Positions 9,681-18,392 of a DNA stretch of 64,000 nt are shown here, piece after piece. Each line of letters begins with the position of its first letter. Position 1 is the first letter of the stretch. This stretch comes from Mesorhizobium sp. SOD10 (GTDB lineage Bacteria > Pseudomonadota > Alphaproteobacteria > Rhizobiales > Rhizobiaceae), in the NCBI GenBank assembly GCA_000824805.1, contig CCNA01000014.1, positions 19,861 through 83,860 on the forward strand. The letters run 5' to 3'. The notes under the pieces were generated by a model that worked only from the letters and a program-made list of their open reading frames with translations, ran no database searches and was not told the DNA's origin. The position numbers were made by a program, and so were the translations under genes.

Positions 9681-9712
9681 TTTAGTGGTCTCAAAAAGAG
9701 ACCAGCACTAAA
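9681..9712. promoter_or_regulatory. Putative HxlR-family operator
   Basis: Nested dyads: TTTAGTG (9681-9687) with CACTAAA (9706-9712), and GGTCTC (9687-9692) with GAGACC (9698-9703) around AAAAA. It lies 35 bases upstream of the QorB-like start and in the intergenic space shared with the divergent HxlR gene, the expected place for an operator. Confidence 0.5.
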
Positions 9713-9790
9713 ATAAGAATTGACCCCAAGCCGTAAAGAAGGCAGTTTTCCGGGAGGTAGGCACAGCCAGGGAACCACCCCGGCCGGCCT

Positions 9791-9892
9791 AAAAGCGCGT
9801 CGCGATCTTTCAGCGTCGCTCCATGCGCTTTAGGTTTTTGACTTCACGCATGTCCCGAACCGGTTCCCTCGGGAGACATGCTTTAGCTTCGA
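9791..9892. repeat. RIME-like rhizobial intergenic repeat
   Basis: The segment GCGTCGCGATCTTTCAGCGT, then CATGCGCTTTAGGTTTTTG, ends in a hairpin: GCATGTC (9848-9854) pairs with GACATGC (9875-9881), with an inner CCCGA/TCGGG. The layout matches, from memory, a family repeated many times in Rhizobiales genomes. It sits just upstream of the HxlR gene. Confidence 0.6.
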
Positions 9893-9907
9893 TCAGCGGA
9901 TGCCGCC

Positions 9908-10318
9908 ATGGACAGCAAGATCTTCAACCTGAAAGCCAAGCTCGAGGTCTATAAGGCCATGACGAACGGCGCCAATTTCGCCGACTGTCCGGTCCGCGAC
10001 GTGATCCAGGGCATCAACGGCAAATGGAGCTCGCTGCTGGTGATGGCGTTGGCCGAGAAGCCCTACCGCTTCGGCGAGCTGCGCCGGCTGGTTCCCGACA
10101 TCTCGCAGCGCATGCTGACGCAGACGCTCTATGACCTGCAGCGCGACGGCTATGTGCATCGCGAGGTTTTCCCGACCAAGCCGCCAAGCGTCGAATACAG
10201 CTTGACCGATCTTGGGCGCTCGATGTTCCTGCCCCTGCAGCAACTCATTCAATGGGCCGAACTCAATCATGACGTGGTGCGCGCCGCGCGCGCCGCCTTC
10301 GACGCCACCCAAGGCTGA
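9908..10318 (+). CDS. HxlR-family transcriptional regulator
   Basis: A 136-residue winged-helix regulator. [19 protein letters not shown] begins the DNA-binding domain, then [20 protein letters not shown] (recognition helix), [20 protein letters not shown] (wing) and [10 protein letters not shown]. This is the standard HxlR layout, with a cysteine at position 27 just before the first core helix. In redox-sensing relatives (YodB, HypR) an N-terminal cysteine in this area senses quinones or diamide. Divergent arrangement with the QorB-like gene and a dyad between them suggest it regulates that gene and itself. The family is firm; the inducer is inferred. Confidence 0.88.
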   Translation: MDSKIFNLKAKLEVYKAMTNGANFADCPVRDVIQGINGKWSSLLVMALAEKPYRFGELRRLVPDISQRMLTQTLYDLQRDGYVHREVFPTKPPSVEYSLTDLGRSMFLPLQQLIQWAELNHDVVRAARAAFDATQG

Positions 10319-10401
10319 TTTCTCGATATAAGCGTCAAAGCGCCCGCTTGATCCGGCACGTTCCAGGCGGGATTCTCCCCCTCGGTTCGGGTTGGGGGAC
10401 G

Positions 10402-11628
10402 ATGCGCAAGTCTTACGAGATCGCGATTGCCGGCGCTGGTCCGGCCGGGCTGGCGGCAGCTCTTTACCTCAGGCGGGCAGGGCACAAGGTCACCATCTTC
10501 GAGCGCTTCGACGAGCCGAAGCCGGTCGGTTCCGGCCTCATCCTGCAGCCGACGGGGCTGACCGTGCTCGCTGATCTCGGCTTGCTCGATGAGATCCTTT
10601 CGCTTGGCAGCCGCATCGAGCGGCTGCACGGCACCGACGCCAGGAGCGGGCGCACGGTGCTTGAGGTCCGCTACGACGCCCGGCGCGGCCGTCGTTTCGG
10701 CCTCGCGGTCCACCGGGCGGCACTGTTCGGCGTGCTTTACCGCGCTGCCTTGCGCGAAGCGATCGCCATCGAGACCAGTGTCGACGTGGAGATCCCGGAG
10801 ACGGCCGAGCGCGCGACACTGGTCTGCGGCAAGGGCAGGAGGCTCGGACCGTTCGACCTCATCGTCGATGCCAGCGGTGCACGCTCGAAACTGCGGCGCT
10901 ATCTCGGCGATTCCGCCACGCCGCGACCGCTCGCCTATGGCGCCTTCTGGGCGTCGCTCGGCTGGCGGGACGGCTTTGACAGAAGCGCGCTGCTGCAGCG
11001 CTACGACAAGGCAAGCATCATGGTCGGCGTGCTGCCGATCGGCCGGCCGGAGCCTGGCGCAGAAGACATGGCAGCCCTCTTCTGGAGCCTCAAGCCGGCC
11101 GACGTGGAACGGGTAAAGACCGAGGGGCTCGAAGCATGGAAGGCGAGAGTGGTTGCGGTATGGCCTGAGTGCCAGGCCTTCACCGGCCAGATCGACAGCT
11201 TCGAGCAGCTCTCACTCGCCCGCTACGGCCACCACACGATGACACTGCCTGCCGGCCGGAGGCTTGCCGTCATCGGCGATGCCGCGCATTCGACCAGCCC
11301 GCAACTGGGGCAAGGCGCGAATATGGCGCTGCTCGACGCCGCAGCGCTCGGCCACGCGCTGGCGCGAGCGGACAGCATCGATGATGCGCTGGCGACTTAT
11401 GCCAGCGCACGCCGTTGGCATGTGCGCGTCTTCCAGGCGCTGTCGTTGTCGCTGACGCCGTTCTATCAGTCCGACTCCGCAGCCTTGCCCTTTATCCGCG
11501 ACCGCATGGTGGCGGCGCTGGCGAGGATTCCGCCGGGGCCGCAATTCCTTGCCGCCATGGTCGCCGGAACCGTGATCGACCCGTTCAGGCGGATAGGGCT
11601 TGCGGAGCTGCAATGGCCTGCCGCCTGA
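10402..11628 (+). CDS. FAD-dependent aromatic-ring monooxygenase-type oxidoreductase
   Basis: The 408-residue protein has the class A flavoprotein monooxygenase layout: IAGAGPAGLAAALYLRRAGH (FAD-binding GxGxxG) at about residue 8, an RAALFGVLYRAA segment, LIVDASGARSKLRR (the DG-like motif), and the FAD ribityl-binding GDAAHSTSPQLGQGANMALL near residue 291. Such enzymes hydroxylate aromatic or related substrates using NAD(P)H and O2. The substrate is unknown and no catabolic genes flank it. ATG 10402 has GGGGGAC upstream. Its 3' end overlaps the convergent GST gene by 44 bases. Confidence 0.85.
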   Translation: MRKSYEIAIAGAGPAGLAAALYLRRAGHKVTIFERFDEPKPVGSGLILQPTGLTVLADLGLLDEILSLGSRIERLHGTDARSGRTVLEVRYDARRGRRFGLAVHRAALFGVLYRAALREAIAIETSVDVEIPETAERATLVCGKGRRLGPFDLIVDASGARSKLRRYLGDSATPRPLAYGAFWASLGWRDGFDRSALLQRYDKASIMVGVLPIGRPEPGAEDMAALFWSLKPADVERVKTEGLEAWKARVVAVWPECQAFTGQIDSFEQLSLARYGHHTMTLPAGRRLAVIGDAAHSTSPQLGQGANMALLDAAALGHALARADSIDDALATYASARRWHVRVFQALSLSLTPFYQSDSAALPFIRDRMVAALARIPPGPQFLAAMVAGTVIDPFRRIGLAELQWPAA

Positions 11629-12304
11629 TGATCCCGGACAGGTAAGATCCCTTTGCCCGAAGGAAGGCGTGCAGACGCTGCGGATAGTTCGCGCTGACCG
11701 CCTCCTTGACAGATTGCCGCTTGCTCAAGGCCGCGCGCCATGCCTGGACGAGCGGCTTGCCGTCGAGAATGCCGAAATCCCCGATGCGGTCGAAGGTGTC
11801 GATGTAGCGGAAGACCGGCCCGTAGACGGCATCGACCAGCGAGAAGCGCTCGCCGGCGAACCACGGGCCGCTTTGCCTTTCGGACAGTTCCGCCTCCACA
11901 CGCGCGAACATGTCGGACAAGCCTCTGCTTTCATGGAGGAAAGCGGCTTCGTCGGGAGCGCAATAGAAGCGGCCGATGGCATTGAGGATGGCCGAGCCGA
12001 ATTCGATCCAGGCGCGATGCCTGGCTCGCGCCAGCGGATCGGTCGGGTGCAAGGGATTGGCCTCGGTCTCCTCGAGAAATTCGAGGATCACGGCGGATTC
12101 GAAAATCACATCTTCCGCACTGCCGTGCCGGACGCGAAGCAGCGGCACCTTGCCGAGCGGCGAGATGGCTTTGAACCAATCCGGCTTGTCGGAAAGGTCG
12201 ACATAGATCCGCTCGAACGGCACGGCTTTTTCGGCCAGCGAGATCGCCGCCCGCTGGACGTAGGGGCACAAATGATGGCTGACGAGGGTGAGGCTGGCGG
12301 TCAT
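11585..12304 (-). CDS. Glutathione S-transferase family protein
   Basis: A 239-residue cytosolic GST. The N-terminal thioredoxin-like domain has SHHLCPYVQRAAISLAEK with a cysteine in the active-site position (omega or beta-like rather than Tyr or Ser), then SPLGKVPLLRV (cis-Pro) and FESAVILEFLEET (glutathione gamma-Glu site). The helical C-terminal domain contains FSLVDAVYGPVFRYID. A Cys-type GST more likely does thiol transfer or dehalogenation-like chemistry than classical conjugation. The ATG at 12304 lies one base after the stop of the Rieske gene, with GGGGAGAGTGAG before it, so the two are coupled. Controlled together by the MarR site region upstream (inferred). Confidence 0.88.
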   Translation of the reverse strand: MTASLTLVSHHLCPYVQRAAISLAEKAVPFERIYVDLSDKPDWFKAISPLGKVPLLRVRHGSAEDVIFESAVILEFLEETEANPLHPTDPLARARHRAWIEFGSAILNAIGRFYCAPDEAAFLHESRGLSDMFARVEAELSERQSGPWFAGERFSLVDAVYGPVFRYIDTFDRIGDFGILDGKPLVQAWRAALSKRQSVKEAVSANYPQRLHAFLRAKGSYLSGIIRRQAIAAPQALSA

Positions 12305-12305
12305 C

Positions 12306-12611
12306 TCACTCTCCCCAGACATAGTTCAGCGCGCCATCTTCGACGCGGGTCGACAGGAACATCAGGCGCGAGCCCTTCGGCGCCGGCCCTTCGAGACGCT
12401 CGCCGTTATCCATGTCGAACTTCGCGCCATGCCATTGGCAGACGAGTGAGCCGTCCTTGCACTCCAGCGGTCCGCCGAAATGCAGGCAGACATTGGCCGC
12501 GGCGCGGATGCGCTCGCCGCTGCGCCAGACATGGACCTCGCGGCCGAAGAAGGGCGCGATCAGGCTGCCGATCTGCGGGATATCGGCGATCTTGCAGATT
12601 TCATGTTTCAT
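12306..12611 (-). CDS. Small Rieske [2Fe-2S] protein
   Basis: A 101-residue stand-alone Rieske ferredoxin. Ligands are visible: CLH at residues 42-44 and CQWH at 58-61, within VCLHFGGPLECKDGSLVCQW and HGAKFDMDNG. No signal peptide or membrane segment, so it is cytoplasmic. Such proteins either donate electrons to oxygenases or, with GST neighbours, belong to detoxification operons. ATG 12611 has GGAGTTCTCC just upstream; the longer open frame reads through the operator region and is rejected. First gene of a two-gene operon with the GST, divergent from a MarR regulator. Confidence 0.9.
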   Translation of the reverse strand: MKHEICKIADIPQIGSLIAPFFGREVHVWRSGERIRAAANVCLHFGGPLECKDGSLVCQWHGAKFDMDNGERLEGPAPKGSRLMFLSTRVEDGALNYVWGE

Positions 12612-12627
12612 CGGAGAACTCCTTATC

Positions 12628-12688
12628 GATGCAATTGCATCTATATATATGCACCTGCATCGATCGTCAAGCTTGATGCAGTTGCATC
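12628..12688. promoter_or_regulatory. Three ATGCAnnTGCAT operator-like palindromes
   Basis: GATGCAATTGCATC at 12628-12641 is a perfect palindrome, ATGCACCTGCAT at 12649-12660 has perfect 5-base arms, and GATGCAGTTGCATC at 12675-12688 has perfect 6-base arms. They fill the 96-base space between the divergent Rieske and MarR starts. This spacing and symmetry are as expected for MarR dimers acting on both promoters. Confidence 0.75.
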
Positions 12689-12707
12689 TATCAACTAGGC
12701 TGTGCCG

Positions 12708-13163
12708 ATGACCAAGAAATCTCCATCGCCGGAAGCTATCGCCGCCTGGGCGCGTCTCGTGCGCGTCTCGCGCCAACTGGTCGAGAGGACCGAGGACGCG
12801 CTGAAGGCAAACGGCCTCCCGCCGCTCGCCTGGTATGACGTGCTCCACGAACTCGCCGAAGCGGGCGAGGGAGGGCTCAGGCCGTTCGAGCTGATCGATC
12901 GCGTGCTGCTGGCGCAGTACAATGTCTCGCGGCTGCTGGCGCGGCTGGAAGCGGATGGCCTGGTCGAAAAGCTGCCGGTCTCCGACGATGGCCGCGGGCA
13001 GACCGTTCGCATCACCGCAAACGGCCGGGAGATGCGCCGCCGCATCTGGGCGATCTATGGCGCTTCCATCGCCGAGCTGTTGGGAGCAAGGCTCTCGGCC
13101 GAAGAACTCAGGACGCTGGCGGCACTGCTCGGACGGCTGCGGTATCCGCCGACCAGCGATTAG
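12708..13163 (+). CDS. MarR-family transcriptional regulator
   Basis: A 151-residue MarR protein. N-terminal dimerisation helix with LVRVSRQLVERTEDAL, LAWYDVLHELAEAGEGGLRP, the winged helix YNVSRLLARLEADGLVEKLP and the wing SDDGRGQTVRITANGREMRR, then the C-terminal helix. ATG 12708 is used; a GTG two codons upstream is possible. It is divergent from the Rieske-GST operon, and three matching palindromes lie between, so it most likely represses that operon and itself. The ligand is unknown. Confidence 0.9.
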   Translation: MTKKSPSPEAIAAWARLVRVSRQLVERTEDALKANGLPPLAWYDVLHELAEAGEGGLRPFELIDRVLLAQYNVSRLLARLEADGLVEKLPVSDDGRGQTVRITANGREMRRRIWAIYGASIAELLGARLSAEELRTLAALLGRLRYPPTSD

Positions 13164-13245
13164 CTGGCGAGCCTTCGCGGTTCCGCCGGGTCATTTTCGT
13201 CGAGGGCCCTTGCATCGGAAACCGGAATGCGCAATAAGCCGAACC

Positions 13246-13259
13246 GTAACGTACGGTAC
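13246..13259. promoter_or_regulatory. Possible TetR operator
   Basis: GTAACGTACGGTAC is palindromic except for one mismatched pair and lies 31 bases before the TetR start. The position suits autoregulation. Weak evidence on its own. Confidence 0.35.
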
Positions 13260-13290
13260 GCTATTGGGCGACCATGAGGCGGAAAAGAAC

Positions 13291-13944
13291 GTGCTGCAGG
13301 CAGGCGCCGAGATCGACAACAGCGAAACGCTGACGGAGCGCCAGCAGGCCGTTCTCGATGCAGCGCTTCGTCTGCTGGTGGAGGAGGGCGACAACCTCAC
13401 CATGACCGCGGTGGCGCGGCGGGCCAGTTGTTCCAAGGAAACGCTCTACAAATGGTTCGGGGATCGCGACGGCCTGCTGACGGCGACGGTGCAGTGGCAG
13501 GCCTCGAAGGTGCGCGTGACACCGGTCGATCGCAAGGGTCTCGACCTCGCGTCGCTGACGGCAAGCCTCGAACGCTTCGCCTCCGACTGGCTCAAGGTGA
13601 TCTCCAGCGATACGTCGATTGCCCTCAACCGGGTGGCGGTCGGCCATGCCGGCTCCGGTAAGGATGACCTCGGCGCCATCGTGCTACAGAATGGCCGCTT
13701 CGCGCTCGCCAGGCGGCTGAAGCCGGTGCTTGAAGCCGGCCGGCAGGCCGGGCTGCTCGATTTCGAGGACGCCGAGACGGCGTTCCGGACTTTTTTCGGC
13801 CTGGTCGGCCGCGACGTGCAGATCCGTCTGCTGCTCGGCGACCAAGTGGAATTGACTGAGGCGACGATCGGCGGCGATGCCCGCCGCGCGACGCGGCAGT
13901 TTCTCGCTCTTTTCGGAGCAAACAACCGGCCGCAAGGCTTCTGA
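13291..13944 (+). CDS. TetR/AcrR-family transcriptional regulator
   Basis: A 217-residue protein. The N-terminal helix-turn-helix is typical: TERQQAVLDAALRLLVEEGD, LTMTAVARRASCSKETLYKW (recognition helix) and FGDRDGLLTATVQWQ. The C-terminal domain, including RTFFGLVGRDVQIRLLLGDQ, resembles the TetR C-terminal domain set that dimerises and binds effector. There is no ATG before the domain, so I use the GTG at 13291; a TTG at 13264 is an alternative. It ends 24 bases before ilvC on the same strand, so ilvC could be co-transcribed or read from its own leader. Target genes are not known. Confidence 0.82.
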   Translation: MLQAGAEIDNSETLTERQQAVLDAALRLLVEEGDNLTMTAVARRASCSKETLYKWFGDRDGLLTATVQWQASKVRVTPVDRKGLDLASLTASLERFASDWLKVISSDTSIALNRVAVGHAGSGKDDLGAIVLQNGRFALARRLKPVLEAGRQAGLLDFEDAETAFRTFFGLVGRDVQIRLLLGDQVELTEATIGGDARRATRQFLALFGANNRPQGF

Positions 13945-15180
<1,236 letters not shown>

Positions 15181-15207
15181 TTCTCGACTTCGTTGTTTAT
15201 CCGACGG

Positions 15208-15240
15208 GGCCGGCGGAGCGATCCGCCGGCCTTTTTCTTT
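15208..15240 (+). terminator. Rho-independent terminator after ilvC
   Basis: Ten-base arms GGCCGGCGGA (15208-15217) and TCCGCCGGCC (15222-15231) around a GCGA loop, followed by TTTTTCTTT. Confidence 0.9.
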
Positions 15241-15263
15241 GCGAGCAAGCCGGTCGTCGCTCT

Positions 15264-15548
15264 TCAGCCGTAATGCCAGTGCGGCTTGGGCTCAGTGCCG
15301 GTGAACTCGACGCCGATGCGATCCTCGCGGCGCCAACGCAGCACTGCCTTGTAGCCGATGCCGTCGACCGGGACATAGAGCAGGAATTCGTCCGGCACGC
15401 GCGCATCGATCGGCACTTTCAGCTCCGCGCCGTTCGAATGCATGTTGCGCACCGTGCATCTGACCTCCGAATTGTTGATGCCGGTCAGGATTGCCGCGCC
15501 TTTGAGCACCCGTTGCCGGTGCTTGCCTCTCAACTCGTTTTCAGCCAT
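15264..15548 (-). CDS. PilZ-domain protein
   Basis: A 94-residue single PilZ domain. It has a basic N-terminus KHRQRVLKGAAI in the place of the RxxxR motif, and NMHSNGAELKVP in the place of the (D/N)xSxxG motif, the two c-di-GMP-contacting elements; then FLLYVPVDGIGYKAVLRWRR and RIGVEFTGTEP, the usual strands of the barrel. The RxxxR spacing is not perfectly canonical, so c-di-GMP binding is likely but not certain. It stands alone in the opposite direction to ilvC. Confidence 0.8.
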   Translation of the reverse strand: MAENELRGKHRQRVLKGAAILTGINNSEVRCTVRNMHSNGAELKVPIDARVPDEFLLYVPVDGIGYKAVLRWRREDRIGVEFTGTEPKPHWHYG

Positions 15549-15661
15549 GGCGGCTCGTCCTAGCGGATCGCGGCAGGGCGATCGTCATATGGGCACTGCA
15601 GCACGGATAGACGCCGCTGCTAAATTTAAGGTTATTGTCCCGCACGCGGTTGCTTTTGCCC

Positions 15662-15691
15662 AAAAAGAAACGGCGCCGCGAAGGGCGCCGT
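15662..15691 (-). terminator. Terminator after the BA14K-family gene
   Basis: On the minus strand ACGGCGCC and GGCGCCGT pair around CTTCGC, followed by TTCTTTTT. It begins 22 bases after the stop of the gene at 15714-16331. Confidence 0.85.
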
Positions 15692-15713
15692 CTCATCCTT
15701 CCTGCCGACGGGC

Positions 15714-16331
15714 TTAGATATAGGGTGAAATGCACTGCCGGCGCGGGCCGTAGTTAGGCTGGAACGTGTTGTCCCAGGCCCGATACGACCGGTAGCGGTC
15801 GTAGCACCAGCGGACATGCGCGCTGGAGAGCCGCTCGGTCCGGTAAATGCGCCGCGGCTGATAGTAGCGCGGATAGGGATCATAGTAGTAGGGGTTGTAG
15901 AAATTGTTGTAAGCAAGGCTGCCCAGGCCCAGGCCGAGACCCAATCCAAGCAGGACATCGCCACCGTCGAAGTCACGGTGGTGGTGGCGGCGGTGCCTCC
16001 AACGCCAGTTGTCGCCGTCCCAGTTGCGCGAGAAATGACGACGGCGGAAGTCGCCGTCGCGCCATCTGTCGCGACCGCGCCACTCGCCGCTGCGCCATCT
16101 GTCCCGACCGCGCCACTCGCCACCGCGCCGCCAACGCCAATCAAACATCTGCTGCCGGTTGTTGCCGCCGGCCCAGCTGTCGCGAACAGGAATGATCTTA
16201 GATGTGGCCGTGCTGGTCACGGTCGACATATCGGGCTGGAGGACCGGGCCGGCAATCGATGGCACCGTCAGCCCAGCAAAGAGACCCAAGGCCACAAGCC
16301 CGGATCCGAGGGAAGACAAGAGCGGTTTCAT
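15714..16331 (-). CDS. BA14K-family secreted protein
   Basis: The 205-residue precursor has a signal peptide (hydrophobic [20 protein letters not shown] at the N-terminus, likely cut after IAG). An Arg/Trp/Gly-rich middle with internal 11-residue repeats follows, then a glycine-leucine segment [16 protein letters not shown], then Tyr/Pro-rich sequence. The C-terminal [19 protein letters not shown] with a final cysteine is the BA14K signature, known from the Brucella immunoreactive lectin-like protein. Probably periplasmic or surface-associated. ATG 16331 has GGAGAG upstream; a GTG four codons earlier is less likely. Confidence 0.85.
   Translation of the reverse strand: MKPLLSSLGSGLVALGLFAGLTVPSIAGPVLQPDMSTVTSTATSKIIPVRDSWAGGNNRQQMFDWRWRRGGEWRGRDRWRSGEWRGRDRWRDGDFRRRHFSRNWDGDNWRWRHRRHHHRDFDGGDVLLGLGLGLGLGSLAYNNFYNPYYYDPYPRYYQPRRIYRTERLSSAHVRWCYDRYRSYRAWDNTFQPNYGPRRQCISPYI
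16059..16124 (-). repeat. Two 33-base tandem repeats in the BA14K-family gene
   Basis: Units 16059-16091 and 16092-16124 differ at only a few bases and encode two copies of an 11-residue [14 protein letters not shown] unit in the low-complexity region. Confidence 0.85.
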
Positions 16332-16491
16332 TTCACTCTCCACGAGTAAGGCCCACGCCCAAACACTTGCGAATAGGCCTATTGATGGGACTTTCCATCT
16401 GAACGGAAGATGAACAGAAAGGTTCCGTCAACCATAACGGGCGTGCGTCTGCTCTTGTGTTCGACATTGCTTGCGGGCAAAGGTCACGGCC

Positions 16492-17604
16492 ATGTCGCTG
16501 CGCCTCGCCACCTTCAATGTCGAGAACCTGATGAACAGGTTCGATTTCTCCGGCTATCGCAACCAGCTCAATGAAGACCGCACGCTGGCGCTGTTCGACA
16601 TCCAGACCGAGGCCGAATACCGGATCCTCGAACAGGCCCGCACGATCGCCCAGTCCGACGACACCCGCCAGTTGACGGCGCTCGCCATCGCGGCCACCCG
16701 CGCCGACATCATCTGCATGCAGGAAGTCGACAATATCGAAGCATTGAAGGCGTTCGAATATGGCTACCTGTTCAAGATGGTCGGGCAGGGCTATCGGCAG
16801 AAATACACCGCCGCCGGCAACGACACGCGCGGCATCGATGTGGCGGTGATGATGCGCAACGAGACCGCGCAAGGGCAGCCGATCGAATTCGTGCGCATGA
16901 CCAGCCACGCCTATGTCACCTTCGAGGAGTTCGGGCTGTTCACACCGGAACTCGCCACGCTCGGCCATCTCGCCAATGAACGTATCTTTCGCCGCGATTG
17001 CCTGGAGATCGACCTGAGGGTCGGCGGCGCGCCGCTGACGCTTTATCTCGTGCATTTCAAATCGATGGGTCCGCCGCGCAACGGGCTGGACGGCCGCGAG
17101 GCGTCGATGCCGCTGCGCATCGCCGAGGCGCAGGCGGTGCGCCGCATCATCGAGGAGCGTTTCGGCAAGGATCACGCCGCCGACAAGCGCTGGGCGATCT
17201 GCGGCGACCTGAACGACTACCGGCAGCGCGTGAAGATCGATGGCGACTCCATTGACGGCTATCGTTTCGAGGTGGTCGACGAAGCGCGATCCTCGATCGA
17301 TGTGCTTACCGCAGGCGGCTTTTGCGAGAATGTCGTCGAGCGGCGGCCGGAGATGGATCGCTGGACTTTTTATCATACGCGCGGCCCGGAGGAACGGCAT
17401 CTGTGCCAGCTCGATTACATCCTGCTGTCGAAGGCGCTGGCCGCGAAGAATGCCACCGCCGTTCCCGATATCGTCCGCAACGGCCAGCCCTGGCGCACCA
17501 TCTTTCCGCCCGGACAGGAGGTCGAGCGTTTTCCGCGCGCCGGCTGGGACCGGCCGAAAGCGTCGGACCACTGCCCGGTGGTGATCGCACTGGACATGGC
17601 GTGA
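16492..17604 (+). CDS. Endonuclease/exonuclease/phosphatase-family protein
   Basis: A 370-residue metal-dependent hydrolase of the EEP superfamily. It starts with LRLATFNVENLMNRF (catalytic Asn). Next come CMQEVDN (metal-binding Glu), the NDTRGIDVAVMMR strand, LYLVHFKSMGP, CGDLNDYRQR (catalytic Asp and Asn), LDYILLS, and KASDHCPVVIAL (the SDH motif) at the C-terminus. These enzymes cut phosphodiesters in DNA, RNA or lipids; the substrate is not evident. No signal peptide is seen, so it is probably cytoplasmic. It overlaps the next gene by four bases (GTGA), so the two form an operon. Confidence 0.88.
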   Translation: MSLRLATFNVENLMNRFDFSGYRNQLNEDRTLALFDIQTEAEYRILEQARTIAQSDDTRQLTALAIAATRADIICMQEVDNIEALKAFEYGYLFKMVGQGYRQKYTAAGNDTRGIDVAVMMRNETAQGQPIEFVRMTSHAYVTFEEFGLFTPELATLGHLANERIFRRDCLEIDLRVGGAPLTLYLVHFKSMGPPRNGLDGREASMPLRIAEAQAVRRIIEERFGKDHAADKRWAICGDLNDYRQRVKIDGDSIDGYRFEVVDEARSSIDVLTAGGFCENVVERRPEMDRWTFYHTRGPEERHLCQLDYILLSKALAAKNATAVPDIVRNGQPWRTIFPPGQEVERFPRAGWDRPKASDHCPVVIALDMA

Positions 17605-18326
17605 CCCTCTTGAGCTTCGATCTGCCCCGCGACGTCATCCTGCCGGTCGATGCGGTCGACGTCCGCCTCGACCCCGGCCCGCATCCCTTCGCACAGAGCC
17701 ATGCGGCGGCCATCTCCGAGAATTGGCGGCAGGAAACAGCGGCCAATCCGGCATTGTTCGACGGCACCGTGGTGCTGCTTTCCGAGCTTGCCTACCGGGA
17801 CGGCCGCCTCGTCGGGCGCTGCCATGCGGTGAACTATTCGACCTTCCTGCTGTGGCGCAAGCGACGCGAGAATTCCGGCGCCGAGCATGCTTATGCGCAT
17901 GCCGTGCTGGTTGCCGGCGACAATGCGCTGGTGGCGATACGCATGGGACCGCACACGGTCAATGCCGGCCGCGTCTATTTCGCCGCCGGCTCGTTCGAGC
18001 CGATCGATTTCCGCGACGGGCTGGTCGATGTCGACTTCAACATGATCCGCGAGGTGGGGGAGGAGACCGGGCTCGATCTTTCGGCGGCCGAACGCGGACT
18101 GCGCTATCACGCGCTGTCGACGGCGAGCGGCACCGTGATCTTCCGCCGCTACCGTGTGGCCGAATCCGCCGACGAACTGGCGCGGCGCATCAGCGCCTTC
18201 GTCGCGGCCGAGACCGATCCGGAAATCGAAGGGCCGGTCGTCATCCGTAGCGCCGGCGATCTGCCGGATGGCTTGATGCCTCACATGAAGCCGCTGATCG
18301 AGTGGCATTTCGGCGGCGATCGTTAG
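17601..18326 (+). CDS. Nudix-like hydrolase domain protein
   Basis: A 241-residue protein starting at a GTG that overlaps the stop of the preceding EEP gene. The key feature is NMIREVGEETGLDL, which matches the core REUxEExGU of the Nudix box. The upstream glycine and glutamate of the full box are not in the standard spacing, so the motif is partly degenerate. Before it lies an N-terminal half with a strand pattern, including AHAVLVAGDNALVAIRMG and GRVYFAAGSFEP. Nudix enzymes cleave nucleoside diphosphate derivatives. Coupling to a phosphodiesterase-like EEP gene suggests nucleotide or nucleic-acid turnover (inference). Confidence 0.7.
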   Translation: MTLLSFDLPRDVILPVDAVDVRLDPGPHPFAQSHAAAISENWRQETAANPALFDGTVVLLSELAYRDGRLVGRCHAVNYSTFLLWRKRRENSGAEHAYAHAVLVAGDNALVAIRMGPHTVNAGRVYFAAGSFEPIDFRDGLVDVDFNMIREVGEETGLDLSAAERGLRYHALSTASGTVIFRRYRVAESADELARRISAFVAAETDPEIEGPVVIRSAGDLPDGLMPHMKPLIEWHFGGDR

Positions 18327-18392
18327 CATCACCCACCCGCTTCTTTCAGCGCTGTGCCACCGGAGGAGTGGAGCACAGGCCGGAACCTCCGG

